A model generated the notes under the pieces. The model was not told where the DNA came from, made no database searches, and saw only the letters and a program-made list of their open reading frames with translations. Source: Amoebophrya sp. A120 (taxonomy: Eukaryota; Sar; Dinophyceae; Syndiniales; Amoebophryaceae). Taken from it: DNA of 64,000 nucleotides. The stretch covers positions 626,398-690,397 of the forward strand of contig CAJINV010000006.1 in the NCBI GenBank assembly GCA_905178155.1, written 5' to 3'. A program made the translations under genes and the position numbers. Below, in pieces: positions 1 through 9,886 of this stretch (positions within the stretch are counted from its first letter, which is position 1; every line of letters begins with the position of its first letter).

Positions 1-227
1 GAGTGTAACTTGTCATGCTACATCTGGATCGTAGAAAAATTTGTGTTGCATGATTACCAAGAGAGGTCCACTTTTGAACAAGTTTAGAGGCAGTTTCTCA
101 GGCAGGAAAGGCATGATAGAGATCTCACAGAACCTGTCATGCTAGGCCGTGCATGCCAGACCGCGTGCGTCAGCGTCATGGAAAACCTGCATGACAAACC
201 TAGACCCAGACATTTTCGCATTTGATA
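1..227. mobile_element. Introner-like element, family A (cut by window edge)
   Basis: Right half of a family A element. It ends in GACCCAGACATTTTCGCATTTGATA, the family's terminal repeat, and has internal TTGTCATGC and GCATGACAA motifs. It interrupts the TrpRS gene; its left end is outside the window. Family A is defined by TGTCTGGGTCTGGAAG at one tip and its inverse at the other, with a length of about 250-270 bp. Confidence 0.75.
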
Positions 228-1138
228 CTCGACCTGATCCAGCAAAATATCCAGGTCCCGGTGCGTGAAAAACAACCCTCGGCTATTACAGTGAAAAGTG
301 CCCCCCACCCCTCAAATTGCAAAAATTTGTGATGCGAAGTTTCCAATTGAAAACTTTTTGTCATGCATGAAAGGAGTATGAATCTTTCTGATGCAGAGTC
401 TAGGCGTGTATCGCATCGCTTGCATGACAAGCGCCGCTCTTGCTGGGGTCTTTTGCAATACAAATTTTCGCTATTCACGATTGGAAACCTGTGATGCTGA
501 TAGGTGCAAGAGGGCGAATGTTTCATTTGGAAAGGTTTGCAATACAAATGCTTTCAGGTTCGGGGGTGGGGGCATTTTTCATTCTGATATCGGCGCAAAA
601 ACCGGTGCGCGCGCTTCCCCGTGATTCTTTCTATCCGTTGGATCAAGCTCGCGTCGATCTTGCTGCACCCAAAGTCGCGGACGAGTTTATCGTAATCAAT
701 CCCCGCATCGGCCTGCACGTCCACCGGGTTGATAACTTGTGATATTACAATGAAAAATGCCCCCCCCAGAACTTGGCAGCATTTGTATTGCAAACCTTTC
801 CAATAGAAACATTCCCCGTCTTGCATATCTCAGCCTCACAGATAATTTTTCATGCTGAATATAGCTCAAATTTGTGTTGCAGAGAAGCCCAACAGCAGCC
901 GGATCTCTCATGCAAAAGACGCCTTGCGTGCCTAGATGCTGCAATGAGAAAGGCTCGCAATCCTTTCATGCAAGACAAAAAGCTGTCATTTGGAAATATT
1001 GCATGACAAACTTTTGCCAATTCCGGGGGCATTTTTCATTGTAGTATGTGACTCATCCGCCGGCTCACACTCCGCTTGGGGCGGGTACAGGGGCCGCTCC
1101 TCCGCTTGCGTGGCTGAGGATGGTATATATATTTCATC
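1..1138 (-). CDS. WARS: Tryptophanyl-tRNA synthetase, cytosolic type (partial, 3' part beyond left edge)
   Basis: Charges tRNA-Trp in the cytosol. Exons on the minus strand at 1138-1052, 742-590 and 283-228 join into a protein with [32 protein letters not shown] and [17 protein letters not shown]. This is the conserved segment just before the Rossmann catalytic core of eukaryotic/archaeal TrpRS, where FLRRGxFFxHRD is diagnostic. The two intervening insertions (284-589, 743-1046) break FLRR|GLFF and ADES|QVIN and close perfectly when removed. The catalytic HIGH/KMSKS part lies left of position 1. The 5' end is unclear: an in-frame TAG at 1139-1141 separates a possible upstream Met (MKVDHGHAVEQ) from this exon, so 1138 is taken as a splice-acceptor edge (AATTAG|GAT). 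The AlaX-like gene ends only about 200 bp upstream on the same strand. Confidence 0.85.
284..589. mobile_element. Introner-like element, family I (GCCCCC tips)
   Basis: Tips TATTACAGTGAAAAGTGCCC and its inverse ending ...CATTTTTCATTCTGATA. Direct repeat TCGGC on both sides (279-283, 590-594). Removing it joins FLRR|GLFF in TrpRS, a junction predicted independently from the conserved protein. Confidence 0.9.
743..1046. mobile_element. Introner-like element, family I
   Basis: Tips TATTACAATGAAAAATGCCC / inverse ending TTCATTGTAGTA. Target repeat TGTGA (738-742, 1047-1051). Excision joins ADES|QVINP of TrpRS in frame. Confidence 0.9.
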
Positions 1139-1344
1139 CTAATTGTTTCTTGCCTCTTGTTCTACTGCGTGACCGTGGTCTACTTTCATTGACAAACAAA
1201 ACCATTGTCCTTAGATCATGTGTAGCTCGATATATAAAAATTCGCAGGACAGCAAAGTGGAGAAACCACCTGCTCTCCTCAACATCTCATGTTCAGCAAC
1301 ACCTGTATTCCAATCTCAATTTCAATTTCATTCTCCTGGTTTAT

Positions 1345-2700
1345 TTACGAAAAAATACCTTTTTCCCCCTCCACCGGCGTGCACTGCACCGTGACCTTCA
1401 AAGTTTGCTTCTCCGCGTTGAAGGTGAATTTCGTGAGCTCCATATGCAATGCAAAAGCATCGTACTAGTGGAAAATGCATTACAAGTTAGCGGCCCAGCA
1501 TTATGAATGAAATTTTTTGTAATGCTGATTTACCTTGAGAAAGGGATTTGTAATGCAAAAACGCAATTAGTACAACGAGTACGATGCTTTTGCACTGCAT
1601 ACTCCACCTTCCCGAGCAAAATGGTTGATTCCAACACCGGATTGATTTGGCAGTTCAAATTCCAGCTTGGTAACCTCACTAGCCGGAGCTCCTGAACGGT
1701 GTCTGGGACCTTAAATTGGTCGTACATCGTCTCACCGTACCTGCGAGTTATTTGGGTTGGAACTTTCTGATGTCATCTGTCATGCGGACAGGGAATTCCA
1801 CATGCAAACCAGCACTGCTTTCCTGGCATGACAAATTTAAGAAAAACGTACTCCTATCGAGAAACCCATCCAAAAATACAGTTCCTCCGCGTGTTTCCTG
1901 GCCATCTTGAAAACGTATCAAGTGCAAAAATGTCTGGATGTCTGGAAGAGTGTAGACTTGTCATGCAGATTTTTCATGACCCATGAGGTCTGGAAGGCGG
2001 GACTTAGCATGACAGACATTCTGTGAGATCCCTATCATGCCTATTCTGCATGAGAAACTCCGTTCCAACTTGATCAAAAGTGGACACCTTTTGGTACTCA
2101 CGCAACACCGATTTTTGCATGCTTCAGATTTACCATGACAAGTTGCAATCTTCCAGACATCCAGGGATTTTTGCAATCCATAAAACGTGAAATTGCACAT
2201 TTTCCGCCACTTTTTCGTTTACTTGCTCCTGAATTTTCGACTCCAAAGCTTTCTCGAATTTCCCCACTTGGCCGATCGTTATGGACCCCGAATGCGCCGG
2301 TTGTTTCTCGTGCTGCACGGTGAGCGTCGTTCGTGCTGTCGGTATTTTCAGAATCTTTACCAGATATCACATGCAAAAATGTCTGGGTCCGGAAGAGTGC
2401 AAGTTTGTCATTGTCATGCTTGTCTGGCATGACTCGAGAATCTGTGTTGCATAGGCACGAAAAAGCCCTCTTACCTGTCATGCAAAAACGCAGTTTGCCA
2501 TGCGGAATACGTAAGACATGGGAGCCACAAAATTTGTCATGCATCGCTGCGTATTGCAGTGCGTCTACCATTCACTTTTAGCATTACAAGTTTCCAGACC
2601 CAGACATATTTGCAACGCATACCAAAGCCCCTTTCACCACGTGGAGAGCGGAATCCAGGTAGATGCTCCGCGTCGCAGCTTGGGAAGAAGCCGCGGCCAT
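1345..2700 (-). CDS. AlaX-like alanyl-tRNA editing protein
   Basis: Predicted stand-alone trans-editing hydrolase that would remove Ser or Gly from mischarged tRNA-Ala. Start ATG 2700-2698 (MAAASSQAATRSIYLDSALH); stop 1347-1345. Exons 2700-2622, 2364-2183, 1915-about 1850, 1740-1602 and 1442-1345 give about 200 residues. The order IYLDSALHVVKGALV, a helical KFEKALESKIQEQVNEKV block, HAEELY, GETMYDQFKVPDTVQELRLV and WNLNCQINPVLEST follows archaeal AlaX proteins. In those, Cys and His in C-x3-H bind zinc; here the Cys is present but the His position reads Pro (CQINP), so activity may be lost or changed. The short insertion at 1741-1846 leaves a one-base frame problem. I am fairly sure of the family, less of the function. 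Confidence 0.65.
1443..1601. mobile_element. Introner-like element, family C (GTACGATACTTTTGCA tips)
   Basis: 159 bp, the shortest family, almost entirely a long imperfect hairpin: TATGCAATGCAAAAGCATCG and inverse. Target repeat CTCCA (1438-1442, 1602-1606). Excision joins GKVE|LTKF in the AlaX-like gene. Confidence 0.88.
1741..1846. mobile_element. Short unclassified insertion with CGTAC repeat
   Basis: 106 bp between direct repeats CGTAC (1736-1740, 1847-1851), with internal GTCATGC and GCATGACAAA. It lies between AlaX exons, but simple excision leaves the frame one base off. Either the splice points differ (a CTCGCAG acceptor is visible on the minus strand) or a base is missing. Confidence 0.5.
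1916..2182. mobile_element. Introner-like element, family A (GGATGTCTGGAAG subtype)
   Basis: TATCAAGTGCAAAAATGTC ... CAATCCATA, target repeat AAACG (1911-1915, 2183-2187). Excision joins QFHV|FKMA in the AlaX-like gene. Confidence 0.9.
2365..2621. mobile_element. Introner-like element, family A
   Basis: Near-perfect repeat CCAGA/CCAAA around TATCACATGCAAAAATGTC ... GCAACGCATA. Excision joins KGAL|VKIL near the AlaX N-terminus. Confidence 0.85.
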
Positions 2701-3779
2701 TTTGAAGACGTAGTTTAGTCTAGTGGCTGATAGAAGTTAGTACAGGCGGGAATAGAAAATTAGGACGTGACTCAAATTTCAAGTAACATCAGACACGCTC
2801 AAGAGAACCTTTTGCGGCGGTGGGACAAAGGAGCGGCTTTATTTCCTCGAGATATTGTACTATGTCGCGTAAAAGAAGAAGTGCTCGGCGTGGTCTATTT
2901 TCCTATTTTGATATTGTGAAATAAAAAATGGACTGTTGTTAGTTCTGATGTTGTAGCTAATTTACAAATTGAAAATCTCTTTCCTCGTAGAAACTATTGA
3001 GGCCACTTGTTGCATGATCGTGCTAAATAATCTTGCAAAAGAACCGTCGACCAGCTAGAAAAAGGCCAAATCTTGGATCCCAAACAATCTCTTTTCAAGA
3101 AAACTAATGATCTGCGATCTTCTGCTCGTGCAGATGTTAATGCCATCGCGGCTGCGTGAAGATCCTGGGCTCGATGAGATCCTGATCCTTCGAGACTTCG
3201 GTTTGCATATTTTCTACTTGTGAGTTGAGCGGCAATGAACCCGCGAAACCCAATCTTGAATTAAGTCTGGATCCTTATGTAGACAACTTTTCCTTCGGGC
3301 CGAGAATTCACCAACTATCGGCCGTGGTACTTACTTATATGCAGAAACCAGGCTGCGCTGAACAAAGTTGCCCCGAGCTATGAACCTGAGCTCAGAGTGC
3401 CGTCGCGGCACTGGGTTGCGAAACAAGCTGTTGCGCTTCAGAAATGATGAAAAATGTAGATTTTGAAAAAGTTGTACGACTTCTCTTCCCAAAAATTTCA
3501 AAACACTTGTCCATGGCAACGGACCCAATTCCTTCCAACCCAAAATCTTTTTCTCGGAGCGACAGCGAAGGTGCATCGTCCCCGCGGTAGGAGAGGGATA
3601 CATACATAGTTAATGTGATTGTGATTCTGTGATTTTCTCTTTAATATGGACTTCCAGGATTTTTCTTTTTACTCTAACCTAGTTGATGATTGTAACCTAG
3701 TTACCGTAAAAATAATGTGTTCACGTCGTACACAGCCACGCCACTCGCCCCGCTCTCTCCGTATACCCTCGCCATGCCC
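2701..3779. other. Intergenic, no gene recognised
   Basis: Low-GC spacer between the AlaX start and the 3' end of the next minus-strand gene. No introner-like termini, no conserved protein. Overlapping minus-strand ORFs of 71-90 codons near 3331-3607 have no recognisable features. Confidence 0.5.
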
Positions 3780-6700
3780 TCACCCCCTCACGTTCCGTTT
3801 CAGCAACACAAACAGCGCCACGTCCTTCAAAATCCCGCCGTGCCCCGCGTCCCAGGGGTGCGCTACGTACTTCGACTTATTCCGCCGGAACGTCGCGAGA
3901 CAAACCTCGCTGTTGCAGACATAGCTCGCGAATTTGGTTATCCTGAGTAAAAACGTCCCCACGCCAGGTTTGTCATGCAAATGTGCAATGACAGGAACAT
4001 TTGTAATGCGCAGCTCCATGAGAGGCATTTCCAATCGTGTTGTGGAATCTGTAATGCTGTAAACAGAATGCGAAAGTGGCTTTCTCATGCGGCTTATCTC
4101 GCCAATCAGCACTACACTGCAGAGGGAAACTTGTCATGCACAGCTCCCAAAACTTGGAGACTTGTGTTGCTAGGTTCCCAACTTGACTACGGGGTGGGGA
4201 CGTTTTTACAAATGATATTGGTCGCGTGTTCGTTACTCGCGATGGTCTTTAACTTCGTTCTCTTGCAGTAGCCGCAAAACCAGGACTCGCAAACGACGCA
4301 ATACCGTGGCTTGTGGTTGTAGAGCCCGCGACCTGATATTGATAATGTATGATGATGTGCATAGGGATCATTCGCATTACAAACTCTACCATTCATACGT
4401 CCCCTGCATGACAAAGCCAAAGTCAGTGCCATCTTCCTGTCAAATTTATTGGTTAACAGACCAGAATCTCAACGTTCTTGTCTCAACGTTCATGACGCCG
4501 ACGGGCAATCGTCTCAACGATTGCCCGGCGGCCTCCAACAACGCTCGTCGGCAGAGGCGGAGAGGCGCGGCCGGCTGGCACCATTGACGCGAGGCGGGGT
4601 CCATGAACCATAAGGGGCGCAGGGGCGCGGCAACACACACGGGCAGGGGCGCGGGCGTGAAACACAACACAAGGAAAGGAGAGAGTCGTCGGCCAGGGCA
4701 GCCGCCGCCGGCCGGCCGGCCGGCGGCGGCTGCCCTGGCCGACGACCAGAACCCCAAACCCTAGACCCTAACCCCAAACCTAAACGGCGCCGAAGTTGAG
4801 GCGTCGGGGTCAACGTTGGGACGTTTTGTCTAAACGTTGAGACAAATTGGCGTAGTTGGGATTTTGGTTTGTCAACCAAATTTATTTCCTTTACATACCT
4901 TTTATCTTCACCCTTTCGCCCGTAAAATGCCGGTAGCACTGCGTGGCGCACTTCGCGCAATTTCCCGATAATTTGCCCTCGGTTCCGACCGGGGTGACAA
5001 TGGGGTTGTCGTCGAAGGGGTTAAAGTGGATTTTCCCGTTTAAGACGTCATTCGGTATGCGGTCCCAAGTATCAGACGAAAAAAGGTGTTCCACTGTAAG
5101 GACCGACTTTGCAAGTTCTGCATCACAGGTTTGCTCTACATGAGGACAGAGAAAATTTCTCATGCGAGGCTCCGAAGGGAAAACACAGCTAAAAACCCAC
5201 TGTCTTGCATGTGTAGCAAGGCAAACACTTTTGCGATACACATTTTCCATTACAAGTTTACACGTGAAACAGTTTTTTCCTGCGATACCAAGCTTGGTCG
5301 AAGTGGCTTGAAAGCTCCAAAACCAAATCCTGTGACTTGTCCGCTACCCGGGAGTTTTCCGCCAGCCAAATGCATCGTAAGGAAAAATCTTCCCTCCCCA
5401 TATCGAGACGAAGTTTCTGATGCTGGATTTCCGTACACAAATGCGCGCTGTCTTGCAGTAAGGCATTGCAGCCAGATCCTCAGCCTAGGTAGGGGCGTTT
5501 GGGTCACGTTGTTTAGCATTGCAAACGGCTGTCCCCTAGGTCCAACAGCATGCCAAATTGCCTCCATAATGGCGCTGAAGCCTCTGCGCTTGTCTTCTTG
5601 CATGACGGACGTGATTTGTGGTCTCAAATCAGCAACGCAAATTTTCGGAGTCATACCGTTTCGATATGGGGAGGGGGGATTTTTCTTTTTGATAAAATGC
5701 GCCAGTGCTTCATGTACCTGAAGAGAGTTGTATATGTGTACTTTGTTGCTTTTTCGATAATCTTCATCTTGTCGTGCGATCTGAAATCGATAGCGAATCG
5801 TGCAACACAAAAACAAAATCATTGCCGTAGCGAATTTTGCATGCCAAAAAGAAAATAAAAGTACGCGTCAATCAAATGCTTCTGCCCTTGAAAGTGCATT
5901 TCCACCCTTTCCCGCACTTCTTTCTCTAACTCTGACCAGGACATATGACCCGCTCAGGTGCTACAATCTCAAACCGGTTTCCATAGAATATGCATATGGA
6001 AATCTGTGATGCAAGAAGTGCATTATCCAGCCAACTCTGCTCAAAGGATTCCGCATGACAAATTCCGGAGTGGCCGTGGTCCCAAACCGCACTACAAAAA
6101 TCTTCCAAAATTTGTATTGCGGAAAGTGGGATGCTCTGCGAATCTGTCATGCTCAACAATATGCAAGACAGGTCCCAGATTCTATGGTAATAAAACCGAT
6201 TTGAGATTGTAACACCTGAGCGGGTTATAGGACAGATCTTGATTCTTCACCCCCGGGCGCCGCGCCAATCCGAGGTAAATTCGCAGGGCCTGGACGAGAT
6301 CCATACCGTGGTACGGGTCCACTACTGCGGTATTCCCACTTCGCTGGGAAGCACCGAGTCCTAGGGCTGCTGTTGCGCCGAGACAGCGGTCGCGGTCGGC
6401 ACCGCTGCCGAAATCCGCTACAGAACAAATGTCGTCGTCGAAGTCGTTGTGTCCTAGACCGTATGAACTGCAAAAGTAGCGCCGTACTAGTATAAATTGC
6501 ATTACAAATTAGCCCAGCATTACACATTAAATTTGGCATGCGGATCTACCTTAAGAAAAACATTTGTAAAGCATAAATGCAATGACTTCGAGTAAGATAC
6601 TTTTGCACAGCATAAACCGCTAACGGGCGAAAGCATCATCTCGGAGCAGGCGGAGGGGGACCGGTCCATAGGCCCGTTTTGTTGTAGTCCTGGAAGTTGC

Positions 6701-9025
6701 AACGTGTTTGTTTTACCACTTGCAGCTCCCGGTTTCGGATTTCTGTTACTACTCCCTTGCAGTCCGGGTATTTGCAACGTGTTTCCGGACGACTTTGGTG
6801 GATGGTTGCTCGACGAACTACTTTTACTCATCAGATTCCGCGGGGATTTCGGCATCGAGGGAAGTTTTTTCCGAGCTCGGGAAAGCAAGGAGACGCCAGC
6901 GGTGTGCTGGGATAAGTAGACGTCGTCTTCCGTGTCTTCTTCTGGTTCATCGATTCCAGTATCTGCATCGTCACACAGCAAGGTTTTGCCCGCGCCGTGC
7001 GAGCCGACAGCGTCAGGTACTACGCCTTGGGTACTATTTTGTCTGATGTTCGACGTTTTCTGTCCGATGCTAGAAGTAGAGGAAGCGGAACTGCCGCCGC
7101 CAGCACATGACCCTAGGGCGGCAGCTCCCGCGAAATTTTGCAGCCCTGGGCTGCTACTCACCGCTAGATCCAGCAGTTGCTTTGCCGCTTTTAAACATCG
7201 CGGGTCCTCGAGGTTGGCGGAAGTGGTATCGCGAGCAGAAAAAGCTGTTTCAGAAGTCTCTCAAAGAACCTTTGCAGTAGTAAGTACATTTAGCACTACA
7301 AATTTTCGAAGCAAGAAACCAAAAAGCTGTGATGCGTTCAGCTTCAGACAGCACGAGAAATAAACATCGATGAAAAACAACCTCTCTAGCTCTAGCTCTA
7401 GCATGTTGAGCATGACAAAAAATTGTCTCAACTGCGCATTACAAGTTCTTGAGACTGAAACAGTTTGTTTCTCGCGATAAGTAGCAATGAGGATGTACTG
7501 CCGCGTGTCGTTGACGTTTAGCAGTATCCTGTGCAAAAGTATCGTACTCGTACTAATCGCAGATATGCATGACAAATCTGATTCCCAGGCTAAATCCGCA
7601 TGACAAGTTCCATTTTTCATGCCTCCGAAATTTGTCATGCGATTTATACTAGTACGATACTTTTGCAATGCACAAGCAGCAGATCCCGCCAAGAATTGTT
7701 GTTCCCATAGTTGTTGTTGATAGGTTGCACTTCTAACAGCACTTCCAAGTAGTCCAGAGCTTGTATCCCACAGAAAAAAGCAGGCAGGGCAGATTTGTAA
7801 TGCAAAAATAAATACGCAGAAAAATCTGTCATGGGCAACGCCGTAGCATGCTGTTTAGGACATGCAGTTGTTTTGTCTATTTATTTTTGCATTACAAATC
7901 TTACCTGCCTGCTTTTTTCTGTGTGATAGCTTGCCGTCGCAGAATTTTGTAGTTGTTGACGCACTATCCATGGCAAACATGTCTGGGTCTGGAAAGGTGG
8001 AACTTGTATTGCATGTCCTGCATAATTCCTGAAAAATCTGTATTGCATTGCCACCAAATGCGCGACTCTTTTGTGATGCAAAAACGCAGCTTGTCATGCG
8101 TCCTACGCATCAGACGGCGCCAACTAAACTTGTCATGCTTGGCTGCACTGGAAAGCACCAGACTCATCCATGCTTTAGCATCACAAGTTTCGAGACCCAG
8201 ATCGATATTTGCAGGTGATACGCACTTGAGGAATTTGTTTAAAAACCCAAGTTTCTGCTCCGCGGACGTGTTGCAGCCCAGTTGCAGAAGCGGGTCAAGG
8301 GGTGGCGGTTGTGGCTCCTGTGCAGTGCTTGCAGTAGAAGTTGCCTCTGCTGCACTATTACTACTACCACTATCATCAGCCGCAGGAGCAGGTCGTGGCG
8401 ACGTGAACCCCCCGCAGGCTTTCCGCGCGTTCCGGTAGACCAATCGCAGCTCGTGCCACCACTGCAACGTTGCCGGTTGCTATGGAGAGAAAAAAGTTTG
8501 TTACAGTCACTAAGTTGCAGGTTTTGCATTACAGATTTTTTTAGCGTCACAGCTTTTCCTTGTATTGCAGAAACACTAGCGGAATGATCCCCTATGAAGT
8601 TTGGCTGTGATGCATTTTTACGCATGACAGAAAGGTTTGTATTGCAAAAAAGCGCATGAGTGATCGCGACGAACTTTTTTCGTTTGATAGTTGCGACTTC
8701 GGCTGCGAGCAGTCGGTGAGGAAAGTGCGGAAGTTATCCTGAGGAAAAACGTACCCACACCAGAGTTGTAATGCAGATTTGCAAAGACAGGAAGACTTGT
8801 AATGCGCATCCGCATGAGAGCCATTTCCAATCGCGTTTTGGAATTTGTGATGCTGTGAACAGGATGAGCAGATGAATCTGTGATGCGGCTGCACTTGCTA
8901 ACCTGCACTACACTACATAGCGCAACTTGTCATGCGTCTCTCACAAAACTCCTAGGTTTGTGTTGCAAAATCCCCATCCTGACTCTGGTGTGGGTACGTT
9001 TTTACTCAGGATAGAAGTCTTCCAT
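3780..9025 (-). CDS. Large Cys-rich protein of unknown function (split by about 12 insertions)
   Basis: Start ATG 9025-9023 in a good context (ACCATGG, MEDFRTFLTDC); stop 3782-3780. Joining exons by removing each insertion gives one frame. In order: a helical N-terminal part (LQWWHELRLVYRNARKAC, ALDYLEVLLEVQP); a Ser/Pro/Asn-rich linker with the short repeat NTLQIPGLQ / NTLQLPGLQ; an acidic stretch; YHGMDLVQALRIYLGLA; SELEKEVRERVEMHFQGQ; and YTTLFRYMKHWRIWLAENSR. The C-terminal cysteine cluster (GNCAKCATQCYRHF, RYCVVCESWFCGYCKRT, SYVCNSEVCLATFRRN) looks like a zinc-binding module. Two splice sites look conventional: a GT-AG intron at 4334-4898 and a possible 45-bp GC-AG intron at 5781-5825. 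I do not recognise the family. Confidence 0.6.
3939..4217. mobile_element. Introner-like element, family D (AAAACGTCCCCAC tips)
   Basis: TATCCTGAGTAAAAACGTCC ... GGGACGTTTTTACAAATGATA; target repeat TTGGT (3934-3938, 4218-4222). Excision joins NEHA|TKFA in the Cys-rich gene. Confidence 0.9.
4685..4746. repeat. 62-bp perfect palindrome
   Basis: Two 31-bp arms, exact reverse complements with no spacer, centred on CCGG|CCGG between 4715 and 4716. Extremely GC-rich; would extrude as a cruciform. Confidence 0.95.
4751..4785. repeat. Telomere-like CCCTAAA-type degenerate repeats
   Basis: Reads AACCCCAAACCCTAGACCC then TAACCCCAAACCTAAAC. This resembles degenerate plant/alveolate telomere repeats stranded inside a MITE. 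Confidence 0.4.
5070..5287. mobile_element. Introner-like element, family K (GAAAAAAGTGTTTAC-like tips)
   Basis: TATCAGACGAAAAAAGGTG ... TTTTTTCCTGCGATA; target repeat CCAAG (5065-5069, 5288-5292). Excision joins FDQA|WDRI. Confidence 0.85.
5374..5694. mobile_element. Introner-like element, family B (AAAAATCCCCCCTCCCCATA tips)
   Basis: Starts ATCGTAAGGAAAAATC and ends ...GGATTTTTCTTTTTGATA; 6-bp repeat AAATGC (5368-5373, 5695-5700). Excision joins KHWR|IWLA in the Cys-rich gene. About 320 bp, the usual length of family B. Confidence 0.85.
5944..6229. mobile_element. Introner-like element, family L (ACCCGCTCAGGTG tips)
   Basis: The only intact member of its family here: TATGACCCGCTCAGGTGC and inverse ...CACCTGAGCGGGTTATA. 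Target repeat GGACA (5939-5943, 6230-6234). Excision joins NQDL|SWSE. Confidence 0.88.
6462..6614. mobile_element. Introner-like element, family C
   Basis: 153 bp hairpin; repeat ACCG with one flanking mismatch. Excision joins PVSG|LGHN in the Cys-rich gene. Confidence 0.82.
7227..7489. mobile_element. Introner-like element, family K
   Basis: TATCGCGAGCAGAAAAAGC ... GTTTGTTTCTCGCGATA; repeat AGTGG/AGTAG. A shorter boundary at 7281 would leave an in-frame TGA. The full-length ends remove it and join LIAT|SANL, so the terminal repeats decide the exon edge. Confidence 0.82.
7525..7674. mobile_element. Introner-like element, family C
   Basis: 150 bp hairpin, TATCCTGTGCAAAAGTATCG and inverse; target repeat AGCAG (7520-7524, 7675-7679). 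Excision joins RDLL|LNVN. Confidence 0.9.
7764..7928. mobile_element. Introner-like element, family F (AAAAAGCAGGCAGG tips)
   Basis: TATCCCACAGAAAAAAGCAG ... CTGCTTTTTTCTGTGTGATA; target repeat GCTTG (7759-7763, 7929-7933). Excision joins ILRR|QALD. Confidence 0.9.
7965..8220. mobile_element. Introner-like element, family A
   Basis: Target repeat CGCAC (7960-7964, 8221-8225). Excision joins FLKC|VNNY in the Cys-rich gene. Confidence 0.9.
8481..8689. mobile_element. Introner-like element, family K
   Basis: TATGGAGAGAAAAAAGTTTG ... TTTTTTCGTTTGATA; target repeat GTTGC (8476-8480, 8690-8694). Excision joins PKSQ|PATL. Confidence 0.85.
8735..9013. mobile_element. Introner-like element, family D
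   Basis: TATCCTGAGGAAAAACGTAC and inverse; target repeat GAAGT (8730-8734, 9014-9018). It sits four codons after the start Met (MEDF|RTFL). Confidence 0.9.
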
Positions 9026-9886
9026 GGTGGTCCTCGTCGTGTGGTCGTCGTGTTTTATTTTAGGGCTGCAAGAAGGGCTGGCTCTCACCCAGTGTTGTCG
9101 TTGTATGTTGCAGCACGCGACGAAGAAGCCCGTCCTGTGCGCGGTTTACAACTACCGCAGGTCTGGTACATATAATTCGCGGATCAACCTAGACTTTCAT
9201 CCTCTTCCGCGCCCGCGGTTTTCAACTTCATCTTCATCACCCTCGATGGATTGACACTAGAACAAGTGAAATTCATTTAAAACTGGGCCAGTCGAACTAT
9301 TTTTCTGAAGAGCATATCGTGCAAGAAAAATGTTCGTATTCGCGTTGCCCTGGTGGTGCACAACTGCCAAACGACGCTGCTACTACACTCTGAACCAAGA
9401 CAAGAAGCCCTCTCAGAAGCACTTAGAAGTGACAGCACCAGCAGTCACGACGACCTGTGTTGAACAGCAACAGCTTCTCTTGCTGCTGGTGCCAAGAAAG
9501 CGCATATAACTTACTACTCCCGTTGAGAATCAGAAATCGCTGCGGGAAGGTTCTTGAATTTTTTCTGCAATTCACCGAAAAGAAGAACGTGGCAAAGAAC
9601 ACTTTCACGCCTGTATTTTTTCGCCTACGGAGCAGGCCATTGTAAGGCACCACTTCGTACTACCGTGAAAAATAATGGTTCATCTTCTGGCCACATGTGC
9701 AAAAAATTCCACGTTCCTTGTCATGTTCGTGCTCCTCTTTCGAACTACAGAGAGAATAAAAAACGTCATCTCATCCCCCTGAACGAAATACATGTTGAGA
9801 TAATTGTACTTAATTCACGATCGCTCTGTCTTGCGTTTGTAACAAGACAAGCAAGACTTTTGTGCTGCATCATCTGCATCACAAGT
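9026..9886. other. Intergenic spacer
   Basis: Between the start of the Cys-rich gene and the stop of the next minus-strand gene. No conserved coding sequence and no introner-like termini seen. Confidence 0.5.

Larger units (their letters stand above)
4451..4877. mobile_element. MULE-like MITE with a 62-bp perfect palindrome, inside a GT-AG intron
   Basis: Different from the introner families. It has a 9-bp direct repeat AAATTTATT (4442-4450, 4878-4886) and degenerate inverted ends of about 45 bp beginning GGTTAACAGACCAGAATC and ending GATTTTGGTTTGTCAACC. The interior is very GC-rich. It holds a small hairpin GGCAATCGT-ctca-ACGATTGCC (4504-4525) and a perfect palindrome at 4685-4746, followed by CCCTAA-like repeats. 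A 9-bp target duplication is typical of Mutator-like elements; no transposase is encoded. Confidence 0.7.

Noticed and set aside
2690-2712. Spliced-leader gene suggested by GGCCATTTTGAAG near the AlaX start
   Set aside because: Only a short chance similarity to the dinoflagellate leader, with no donor site after it.
4751-4785. Chromosome end or true telomere
   Set aside because: Only a few degenerate units inside a MITE within a gene intron; coding exons continue on both sides.
7261-7494. Gene boundary at an in-frame TGA (7259-7261)
   Set aside because: The TGA lies inside a family K element. Using the full terminal repeat (7227-7489) removes it and joins the frame LIAT|SANL.
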